A stretch of 56,097 nt of DNA from Welwitschia mirabilis (Eukaryota > Gnetophyta > Gnetopsida > Welwitschiales): the NCBI GenBank assembly GCA_051453625.1, contig JBOZIK010000001.1:41883798-41939894 (forward strand). Direction: 5' to 3'. Within the stretch, counting starts at the first letter, position 1, and the number at the start of each line of letters is the position of its first letter. Both the position numbers and the translations under genes were made by a program. Positions 20,320 through 32,300 of this stretch are shown piece by piece. The notes under the pieces are model-generated. The model was given only the letters and a program-made list of their open reading frames with translations, made no database searches and was not told the DNA's origin.

Positions 20320-23300
20320 GTTTCAAATTTGATTGATGCACTCTGTAGCTTGAATTGTGTTGTTTAAACAAGATCACAATATAATTAGGTCTCAGTCTAT
20401 GAAGAGAGACTGTATTTGTCATGTAAATTCCCCTGCAGTTGGGATTCTTAATGATTCTGCATGTAATGCAGTTACATCCACCACCAGAAAAGGCTCTTTC
20501 ACTGATGCAGAGACTTGCAAGTGATCCAGGAATTGTGGCTATCATGAACAAAGTATGGCTTATTGTTATACATGTATATAGAGTTCGACATGAATGATGT
20601 CACACATGTCTTCATCCATATTGACATGTATTGCACTTTTTATGTCTATGGTTAGCATCGATGGCGTGTAGGCATCATGACAGAGTTAGCTCCTGTGGGG
20701 TATGTGGGTGTCAGTCCAAAGTGCGTTCTAGGATTTAATCAGGTGAACAACACATTTCCAAGTTTAATTTTTGAGTTTCTGAAAAGGTTTGCTAGCATGT
20801 TGGGGATCAATTAAACTTTAGTCAGGATATGCATAAAGCCATAAGTTTCAGCTAATGTACTGCTCGTTGGTGTATTGTATCTGATCCTATTAGAATTTTG
20901 GAGAGGAAATTTCTCTGCGTCTGAGAACAGATGATCTCAAAGGATTTAGGAAATTTGAAAGCATCAAGAAAACTTTGTTGCATGAACTTGTAAGAGCATT
21001 TATTTTAAACTGGGGTTTGAACATGTTACCTACATGCTGATCAGTCTACCAATATGTTCTCTGGTACTACAGGCTCACATGGTGCACTCTGAACATGATG
21101 CACAGTTCCTTGCATTAAATAAACAGGCAAGGATTGAAAAGTGATTGCTTATTTAGTGTTTACTTAATTTCAATTAATGAATAATTGAGTTTATAAGCTT
21201 GATTCAAAATTTTGAGACTATGAGCACCTTATACAGTTAGAAGAAGAGGCTATTTCATTGGATTGGACAAAATCACATGCATATTCTCTAAGTGGATCAA
21301 GTAGAAAGGCAGTTTCATTTTCCTCAGCTTCTCATGAAGATGTCTCTGTTAAGAAACTTGGTGGAAATCCCAGACATTTTCTGACAAATGCTCGGGCTTC
21401 TGCAACGGCTGCGGCAATTCATCGTATTCAAACGCTTACATCCGGAGATCTCACGTCAAGTAGTATCAGCACAGGCATTGAAAACAGTACTGTGAATCAA
21501 AGTGAGACCAGCAAGGTTTCCTATAAGACTGTTGAACCTGATACTCATACCCGTGCCCAAGGTATTAACATTTCTACAGCAGGCAAAAGGATTGAGGCAG
21601 TCCTTGATGCAAAGCGAGCTCTCTTAGAACCAGATGATGATAATAACGCTCTTGATGGTTCCATGCTTCAAAAGTTTCACATAAATGGGGATTTCAATGA
21701 GAAAGATTGTTGCGTTGGTTTTAATCAACAAAAAAGTTCAACTGTTAAGTCAGGTGCTGATCCTGTGAACCCCCAAGGGAACAAAGGAATGGACAAAAAT
21801 GAAAAATTATGTCACCAAGATCTTCGTAATGGAGAAGTGCACATAATGGATAATGTTAGAAATGTGGAACCTGATCCAGATGATTGCAAGGAAGGATGCA
21901 ATGCTAGCAGTAGGTTGTCTGGAGAAACAGTTGCCATAGGCATACCCTCTGTGCAACTTAGTGTTAGCGACGATGCCAATTTAAGTGATGCATTTCTAAA
22001 TAGTAAAGATAAGGGATCAGTTGACTCTTCTTCTAATTCTAGTAACGGCATGGAAATGATTTCTGCTCATGTTCCTTCTGCTACACCATTGGAGACAGTT
22101 GCCAACATAAGTAATCCATCATCTTGTAAAGGTTCTGAAGGCACTTGCTGCATGAAGCCAAACACAGAAAGTATTCACTTAAACCTTGAATGTATTGATG
22201 AAAGTTTGAAGAGAATCCAAGATTCTACAGTTGCCACATGTACACATCTTAGAGAAGTGATTCAACAGCTTAAACATCAAGTTCCACCTTTAGAGTTGAC
22301 AAACGTTATTAAGTTCCTGCTCACCATTGTAAGGTAATATAAAGACTCCATGCGTGGGAAAGTGATTTTATTAAAGCCTGTACATTGCAAATCAAATTAG
22401 CTTTCATTTCATATATGAACAAGGATCTTCATTTTTTCAGGAATATTCTGGATCACCCGAGGGAAGAAAAATTTAGACGCGTGCGGAAGGTAAGGGGTAT
22501 AAGCAGTTAAGACACATGGTTTATTCATCTGTGTAGGAGTCAGAGACAGGAGAGGGAAAGGATTATTAATAAGGGCTTCTCTTGAAACTCATGCAGGCAA
22601 ATCCAGTATTTCAGAGGAACATTGCAAAATATGAAGGTAACTTTTCAGATTTCCTCTACTGAAATATCATTTTGAGTGATATATAATATAATGAAACCTA
22701 TCCTTTGTTTTGCACAAGGATTAGGCATGTTGATCCTTCTTTTTACATGCAAGAGGGCAAGTTCTATTTTATTTTAATTAATCTCTGCATTATATAAGAC
22801 TTTAACACAATGCAAATTTGTTCTGACACAATATTATTGCATAAGATTGTTTTCAAAATGGGATTGGAAAAATGGCGACTTTTCAGACTCTACTCATTTA
22901 GCTATAACTCTTGGAATGGATCAACTACCCTTAAGTTGAGGTGACTAGGGTAACTAACAACTAATTCTTGAAAATGATTATTTCAGATTTCAGTTATAAT
23001 AGACATATGAACCTGTTACTGAGAAAGAAACAAATATTTAAAAAACCAAACATAAAAAGCACACGAAAATATTCTTAAGCTGGTTAAGCTTGTGCCTTCA
23101 CTTTTAGGGTGAATAAAAACATTCTGCACCAATTTTCACAAGAATATGGCACTGTATTAACAAGGTTCAACCACCAGGACCCCTCATTAAACACTGGAAT
23201 CAACCAGCAATGAACCTTTCTATGCTGAGCTTGTCCTTAGAGAATGATTCAAAGAATCTGTGTGCTTGAAAATGAATGCCAAAAAGCTAAATGCTTAAGC

Positions 23301-26300
23301 CAGCAACTGCGAATGCAAACCCCTTTTAAGCTAACCTTTCTGTTGTGCCTGTTGGAGAACTAATTTGAAGAAAGTCTGCCTTTAGCTAACAATAACCCTT
23401 AGATCTTATTAGAAACTTCAAAATGTCGGTGGAGAAAACTCATTTTAGCAAGTTTGAAGTGGAGAAAAATAATTAGGAACAATATTTCAGTTCACATGGA
23501 AAGATCAAGTGAAGATGGGGGTTTATCTACAACTAATTTTTGCATTTTTAATCATGCCTTGTCACCTCCAAATTTATCAAAGAGCTATAGCATACAGGAG
23601 GGCTTGCCTGCCTATGGCAAGGGGGAGCCTGCCTAGGCAACCTCTCATTTCTTATTGTGTCACAGACTAGAAACACTTTAGAAATGATGGGAAATGATGT
23701 TATAAAAAATCAATGTTTATGCTTCACAAGAACAAAAGCAACAAAACATAAAATAACAAAAAGACAAACACAAAATGTACATCCATGGAAGAAGGAAGAG
23801 CATTGATGCAAATGAACTTGTCACTGCATATTATGTAAGGATCCAAGGCCCTAAGTAGGGTTGGGGTTTTACTCCAAGTTAACCTTGAAAAGTTTAAATT
23901 TCATCCTCTGTTTACTTGTAAGTCTCACTTTGTATTTTAAATTTAAATCATAATAGGTAAATGGAGCACTAAGGGATAACCTTGCTTTACAATGTTCCAG
24001 CACGTCAATAACATAACATAAGAACTCTAATACAATATTTGGGCTCAAACCCTAAAAATCTTCCACTTGAAGATAAATCTGCTTTCTCCATTTATGTTAA
24101 GCATCTAATATGCAAATATGTTAACCTCTATTGTTGCATAATGTCTTGCTACCATGTTACCTCTCATTGATACAACCATCGACACTAAAGCATCCATGCT
24201 GAAATTGACCAAGCGAAGTTGGATCATGTTAGAAAAAAGCTACATTGCAATCATAACAAAGTGGAAGCTGTCCACTAAATGGTCTTTGTCAATATTCAGC
24301 ACTAGAATGAGGACCTCTCAAAACCCTTCAATGTATAGAGATCTTGCATCAAAGTGTGGGAACAAACATGAGACAATCTCAATGCTATGCAAGGGAAGTC
24401 CAACATGGCCAGTCGTGTTGAACTTCTGCATTAGGATATAAACTTCTACCTACTGAAAGCTACAGTTAAAGAACAAGACATTGTCCGACTCCCACTATAA
24501 AAATGTCATTGATGGAGTTTTTGTTAGCCCTATTTAGTTGTACATTTCCGTCTCCAAATATTCCTCGGATGTGTTATATCTAGTGAAGTCAAGAGGTTAG
24601 AGAGGAGAAGAATAGAGAGGGAGGGAGGGAGAGAAGAATTATTGCTGCAAAAATGTTTGATCGTAAAAATAATAAGTAACTATGCAATCTACTATGCAGC
24701 TCACTAAGAGTTTCTAGTTGGCTGTCACCCAACTAGTCTCAAAGCATGTATCAACACAAACAATCAATATATCAACACACAATTTGAGAATCATTAGGAT
24801 AGAATTCTATTAAGCCAAATATTCATAATACATGACTTACATTGAGTGGTGGAATACAAGAGTTTTACCCCAACTAACAAGTAAAGGCAAGGCGCCTCAT
24901 TTCCATTTCCCCTTCTCTATGGCCCTTTGCCCTTTCCAAATACTTTTGTCACGTTGTTTAGGACTCCAAAAGGTCCAAAAAAGGAGCAAGGGAAAGCCCC
25001 TTGCTTTATAGCTTTCCAAAAAGGTAGGAAGCTTGAATTTTAGTTATAGAGTTGCCATCACCAAATGTGTTATTGTGTGATGTGTAAGTGGCGACGATTT
25101 CGGTGGTTTAATATGCTCATGTCACTGGAAACTGTCATCGGTCGATATGTAAGTGGCGATGGTTTCGATCTACTAGTATGGTGTTTGTTGCCAAGAACCA
25201 TTGCTGGGTGATGGATAAGTAGCGACGAGTTCAGTCTGTTAGTATGGACGTTATCGCTAGATAGTCATTGGGCGACAGTTAAGTGGTGACAAATTCAGCC
25301 TGTACCCCTCGTGGACTTTAGTCTTGGGGGCTCTTGTTTATGCTCTGTATAGTGCTTTTCACATTCCTTCATGTTAATTCTCCAATCGTTGCAACAATCC
25401 TTGTTTCCTACATTATTTAGCACACCTAACATCAAATATCAGTACTATGGGGTCCCTACTTTAAAGTTCCATCATTGTGATTTTGAAATAACTACCAATT
25501 TTTTTTTGGCTCATTTCTAATCATCTGGACAAATTGAGATTCTTGCTTTTTTATAAAGTCACACTTTGTATTTTGAAGTGATCCATTGGTGGAATAACAA
25601 TAAACATTGATGCTGAGTAGGCTAGTGGCTAATAGTGATTGTATGAAGGATATGGTAGTAGCCATTGAAATCTCAAATATTGTTGCTATGTTCAATACTG
25701 CTTATTCATATGATGTTGGAGCAGGAGAAGAGATGTTAACAAAGAATATTGCGATCAAGGTTACATCCACTATTGCTTGCTGATATTGATTGATATTGGT
25801 TTGTGGCTAAGCAAACAATAGGAAACTTGAGGGTAGGGTACCCCATGATTTCAATCTTCTTATACATCTTAGGATTAAGCACATTAACCCTTTGTCTAGT
25901 CACACCATTTTGGGAATTGGACTACATCCTAACATTTATTGGGAGAATGGTTGCAGAGACAATAAGTGTGCTCGTCTCCTCTGGTGTCAAATGTCGATAA
26001 TCTCATAGATGCTTCATGGCTTCATATTTGTTATACAATTACTGAGAAGATTGACTTGTCACAATGTCACTTGCCAACTTGTTAATATTACTACTAAGCT
26101 TTTCAATTTTGGGGTTACCTACTGCAATGGAGTGAACACCCTCTTTTAAAATCTCTATTTCTTTTAACTCATTTCTCTTTCTTTAAGCTAGATCCCTATT
26201 GTGTTAATTCATGTCCTTATGGGCCTTTCACATTCCAATGGACTTAGCCATGTCTTCCATAAACTCCCATTATACACAATCCATCTCATGGTGAGTGTGA

Positions 26301-29300
26301 TTATGTTTCATATGAAGGTGCTTCTTGGTCTTTTTGTTTGTACCATCTAACAGAACTCCCACATGCTCTATACATCTTAATCCATGCATGGGACAACATG
26401 CTAACATCTGGATAAATCAACCAATGACCTCATAACAAGGCTTCTTAGCCTTCTGCTTAAAGTTGTGTCTCTCTCATCTATGTATAAGCACTTGGTTGGA
26501 AGACTCATATTATAAAAACTATTGCATCATCTTTTGCTATCTATCTATTAATCAAGAAGGCAAGTTAGTGAACCATGTCTACACTTAGTCTTGAAAAATG
26601 CTATTAAAGTAGCAGAGGTTTTGCGTGTCATTTACAACCCTCATAGGAATGCAAGCCACTTGATGGTCCCTCAAATGAAGATAGGAGTCCTTATCTTTCT
26701 TCTTCCAAAAATAGGTAGATGTGACATTCTCATGTCCTCTACCTTGCCCTTCTCCTATAGATTAGCTAGTATCTCGATAGGCGAGTCAAATTGTGGTGCA
26801 TACACATTAGTCCTATACCTCTTAATGGGTTGAACCCAATCATCTACCGTGTTCCGAAACCTTTCATTGTATGCCTCATGCTTCTTATTACAGGTAGTTT
26901 GAGACTCTTTTTCATTTTCTTCCTCATTACCCCTTGTGCTATAGGTGGTTCTAGGGCTGTTCAAGATGTGAAGTTTTTGGCTTCTTCTATAATTGAGATA
27001 AGAACCTTGAGTTGTATCACAAGGCAAGAAGATTCGATGACCTTCTTAACCTCTTGAAACAAGTCTTGAAGTTCCTCAAGCTTTCTTTTCTTAGCGACGT
27101 CAAGAACCTTGGGGATATTTTTGTAAGTATACTTTCTAAGAAGGGCTGTTGCCCAAATTTCTAATATCTTTTACAAAACAATCTCAAAGCATCATACAGA
27201 CAATGGTCACAATACTTCAATTCATGATTTCTCTGGTGGTCACTGTTGTCGATGTAATATGGGATGATTATTATATCACTCGTTCCTCCATGTTCTATCT
27301 CAGCCACAAATTTATGCCATGACACTATTGAAACCTAACTTCTGGATGTACTTGATGAAAGCCACTATTAGTTTTTGGTGTTAGTGGAGAAGTCACCAAA
27401 CATTAACACTCTCTGAGTAATTCAAAGCACAGTTCACACAGTTTGCAGTAACACCACCAATGAGGAGTGCAAGATTGTCACATGTCATGTCATTTAATCA
27501 AGTAATTAGATTTGAGTTATTTTGCCCTCCAATATGTGTATGGAAATTGCAAAGCCTTAATGCCTACTTCTTAACGATGATATCTTGTTATAAGCATGGA
27601 TGTGAAAGTTGGACTTGGCACCAAACTTGTTTGGCTTCTTGGACTTGGACTTGTCAGCGAAAATCGACAGACTCAGCAAATCTCGGCAGAAACTTGGGAG
27701 GGCCAAAAGAGTTTGGATTTTGCTATATTTTTTAAAGATTAAGGAATTTTATGCATTCAAATAAGGCATCTAGCGTTTAAAAACATTAGACAAGTGCTAG
27801 AATACACTATATTAATGAAGTAATACCAAGGGAAAAAAAATCAAAAACTCAAACTTGTCATAAGTGAGATGTAAAAATTTGGTGGCCAGCTCTTAACTTG
27901 ACAAGGGTAGGGATGGTTTTTCATCTAACCAAGTAAACCATTGACCTTGATGAGTGTGATACGGCTCCCTAGGAATTAAAGATCACAAGAAAAGTACAAG
28001 AAAAGCATTCAAAAGAACATAAGGAAAGCTAAAGTTAAAATGTTGTAAACTTTAAAGAATACAAATATCTCTAACACAGCTTCACTCTTTACTCTTCACT
28101 ACTTTGTTGTGCTTCTTTGCCACTTTCTCTTGCAAATGAATATTGGAAGTGCCTTCAAGTCTTCAACATCACATGAAGTTGCTTTATAACTCCCCCAAGC
28201 CTGAACCTTTCTAAACTTATAAATTTAAAAAAAAAACCTTTTTAATAACTTTTTAAAAATACTTTCTTAAACTTCTTTTAAAAACTTTTTTAAAACTTTT
28301 TTTTAACTTTTGTCAACTAGTTCTTAAAAAAAAGTTTTTTAAAAACGTTTTTCACAAAACTGTTTTGAAAAAACTTTTTTAAAAACCTTTTCTTAAAGCA
28401 ACTTTTTAAAAAAAATTGTTAGAAAAAACTTCTTAAAACAATGTTTTTTAAACCTAATTTAACTGAGATGAGTTTGGTAATCCCAAACTTGCTAGACTCA
28501 CCAGACTCACCTGACTCAGTAGACTCAGCGAGTTTGATGAGTTTGCAACTGTCAGACTCGTCTTGGCGAGTGTTTGGGTTTGGACTTGCGGCAGTCTCCA
28601 TACTCGCAGACTCGCAAGACTCACTGGACTCGCTGTGAGTCTGGTAACGGTGGTTATAAGTAATTCTGGTATTTTTAGAACTTTCTGGATGTTTTTGGTA
28701 TTTTCAATATAAACTAATGGTTTAGCAATGCAAAGAAAACCTATCTAACTAAGGAAATAGACTAGGTTACCAACAAGCTGCTAAAGCATGTAAAATCTAC
28801 TTGACAGCTTTCCACACACCAAGGATTATTGTTTTACGAGGTTAAGTCCCCAACTTGATAGTTTGTAGTATTCTGAGAAGGTAATTTGATAAACGTGTTT
28901 AAGTTCATAATTGAAAAGAAAACTTGGCATGATGTATGTATAGCATTCTGAATTTAGTGCTTGATCCACTTTCAAAACTCAAGTAGTAGACCACAGCATC
29001 AAGATGAGTTTAGTATAAAAATATTTTAATGTCAATAGTGAAAAAAATTAATTGAAATTTAACACAGTGTGCAAATCATTGAGTTCATGTGCGAGTAAGA
29101 CATATACAAGTGCTGCACTGCATTAGAGTAAAAATCACCAGAGGAATGTGAGAATTTATTTATTTGTTTTTTTGAGCTGGTAGTAATTTTCTATCTTTTT
29201 GTTTTATTTTTATAATGATGAGCTAGTAGTAATTTTATTTTTTCCCTTACAAATCAATAATAGCACAGACATTCAAACGACCATCATACTAATAATTTCT

Positions 29301-32300
29301 GTAGAACATTTAAGGTCTATTTAATAAAACATGTGTTACGTCCATTGAAGGATCATAAACAACAAAATCAAATAGTCACCAATTTTAAAATTAGCCCAAC
29401 ATTGCCTTTCAATTCGAACATGTTAACGTGTTTGCAACCATAAACATATAAGGCTTTTGATGTGAAAATGTCTTCAAATACGATATACTAATCATGTATT
29501 GTGAAACCAAATTATCAGTGTTTGCTACATCACCAATGTCAAGTACCTCACTATTGCCACTAAGACTTTTTGAAATAGTATGCAACAACTGATTTTGTTG
29601 TGTGGTATTGAATTATTGTGATTTAACAAGTTACAATGAACCATCGAACTTGAAGTACCTCTTATCATTATGCGTCCTTGATTCCTCCATAAGTGATTGT
29701 TTGCTTTTGTGTAGAACAATATGCAACTCCATACTCAAGCCCAAAGGACTGTAAAAGTGATCTCAACCTTCTTGCTAACAAAAATTCCCTTAGCTTTGAA
29801 AACTCCTTTACCTCCTCTATTACTCTATGAAGAAACTGTTCTTTTTTTGTGAAACTCCCTGACAAAAAAGTCCCTTCCATTGTTATGCCCCCATTCAAAA
29901 TGTTTGCCCTAGCCTTGTTCATTTTGTGGCATTTACTTGTGCTTGTAACACCATGTAATTTGCATCATCAAGGGGTTGAGGATTTAACATCACCATTTCA
30001 TTTGGGATCATTTACTGCAAACCTTACGAAAGTATCACAATATCTTCATGCCACATCTTCAAAATATTTGCTTTGGTATTGTATTGTAAAAATTCATTCA
30101 TGTAAGTCTTGTATTGATCATTTTTATTCTCTTAATCTCCATAGCTTCATAATTCCACCTGTCTTGTACAAAGACGGTGCAGATGTCTGAATCAACAACT
30201 CTTCTTCCACCACATTCCACAAGTTTATGGAATGAATCCATTGCAAGGCTTTGTCAGAAATGTCCTTTTGCCACCAAATACTGACCATGCCATCTAACTT
30301 AGAAAATGGAATTTTGGATTTATGATCTGTTGGAGTTAATTTAAAAACATTTATTCAATAAATTCAACTTGTCTCAGAATGGCAAGTTTTTCGGAGTAAC
30401 TTGCAAGTCACATAATGGTGAGTTTTCTTTGTGACCGAGTTTTTTTAAAAACTCGGTGGAGCTGGGTGACATTGTATAAGGAGCTTTGGGACAAGTTTCA
30501 GTGTTCAGCAACCATTTCATGAAGTGCCTATAGCACAGGGTTCAGGCAAAAATAGTGACCACCTTTCTTTTTGATGTCTTCTATTTGATCTTTTTAATTA
30601 AAGAAGTTCTATTACTCATCTTACAAATATCATTTTGAATTGGAACAATTTTTCTGTTAGTGTTCTTCCAATTTGAGGAATTTGCACAAATGAGCCAGTT
30701 ATTTATTTATTTTTTACTCTTTTTAACTCTTTTTGCATAAACAAATAGAAAATGAGTGGATTGTGAAGTCAACATTTTCTTTGTTGAGTCACGAGTCAAA
30801 TTACCCTCAATGAGTGAGATTCATGAGTCACCAGTCATGCTACCTTGGGTACAGAGGACCCAAAATCCAAATATGAATTTTAAACAGGAATACAACATAC
30901 CAAATGTTCTGTTCATTACTATAGAAACATATTATTAATTGATATTTGATACCATATGGTTTTTCAACTCATTTCATAAAGCGCCTCAAGGAAATTCTTG
31001 AAGTGTTCATGAAATACTATGCTAGACATTTCACTTAGTATAAACCATTAACTTCACTGCAACAAAAACCAGAGGAGGGAATCCAGGATCATGCCTTACA
31101 GTAAAAGGTTGTTGCTTTAGAGTATAACATTTCAGATCATGACATGGTTAGGCTCTTTGTCAAATTTTGCAGCCCCTTCATCTGAGAACATTTATGAATA
31201 CGAAAATCTGGGACTTTTGCCCATGTTGTTAATCTGACTAAAAGAATAATGTCTATAACAGAAAAAAGAGTAACAAAACAATCTATAAAATTCCAGAAGT
31301 ATTTCTTAAAAAATACGTGACTTCATGGAAAAGAAAAATTCCAGAAATTCAAAAGTAGTTTCTTTAGTCACAAAGTTAGCAAGCTTAGAGACCTGCCCCT
31401 TTCGGAAAAAGGTACCAAATCTTCCCTATGGATCCCCGCTTTCCTTCTTCACAGAGACAAGTAATTACAGTTCCACCACAAAAGACTTATGACATCAATG
31501 TCCCAAAACTCTAGTTGGTTTATAAAAGATCAATATTGTATCATAGATCGGCTAGCACACTATCATTGCAGCCCCCATTAAAAAACTAGAAATCTGTCGA
31601 AATTCTCTGCCGAGATGGGAAATTGCTAAAGGAGCGATTGTTGACCAAAATAAGGAAGAAGACACTGATAGTAAATGGAACACTATTCAAATGATGGTTT
31701 TGAAAGGAGGGCACATGGGAGGAATTTCAATATGGATTAACAGACTAATTAAAAACTGAAAATATTGATAACTTGTTTCAACATTCACTCAGCGGAAATA
31801 CTTTCATACAAAAACAAATCAAGTGCCAATTGGATTAGACACCTACCTAGCTTCCATTGTTTCCTTTGCTGCTACAAACATCTGAAGAACATGGAAGGAC
31901 CTTACAGATACTTTGAAAGATATTTAAACCAAAGTTGTCCACTTCTAGCCAACTTAGTGAACTGTTAAATGATTCCACTTTTATGAAACAGGAAAAAGTG
32001 GTCCCTCTCAAGTGATGCCGTTGAAAAGGCATATATATATATATATAAAAAACAAATATATAAAACAATAGAATTAAACAAATTTATCAGTAAGAGATTT
32101 TTCTTTCTTTCTTTCTTTCTGCTTTTTTTCTTTGGTTGGTTTGGGAAGAATGGGAAGAAAGGTAACTTTTGTGATTGGACAATGCTGGCTAGCCCTGGGG
32201 TTTAACCCTTCAAAAGGACTTCTTATTAATATGGTAGAGGTAAATGTTATCCCAAAACAAGGATTGAATAAAATGGGAGCATTAAAATCTATCAACAGGA

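Noticed and set aside
21812-22051. 79-codon minus-strand frame
   Set aside because: It is antisense to the large exon of the WLM-PUB gene and has no motif of its own.
26020-27340. Minus-strand frames (for example 27027-26755) that might be a transposon polyprotein
   Set aside because: Several pieces look protein-like, such as HKFVAEIEHGGTSDIII near 27330, but I could not match them to a family with any confidence.
29668-29922. 84-codon minus frame (MNKARANILNGG...)
   Set aside because: Polar and plausible in composition but with no recognisable domain, surrounded by stops; left as unassigned intron sequence.
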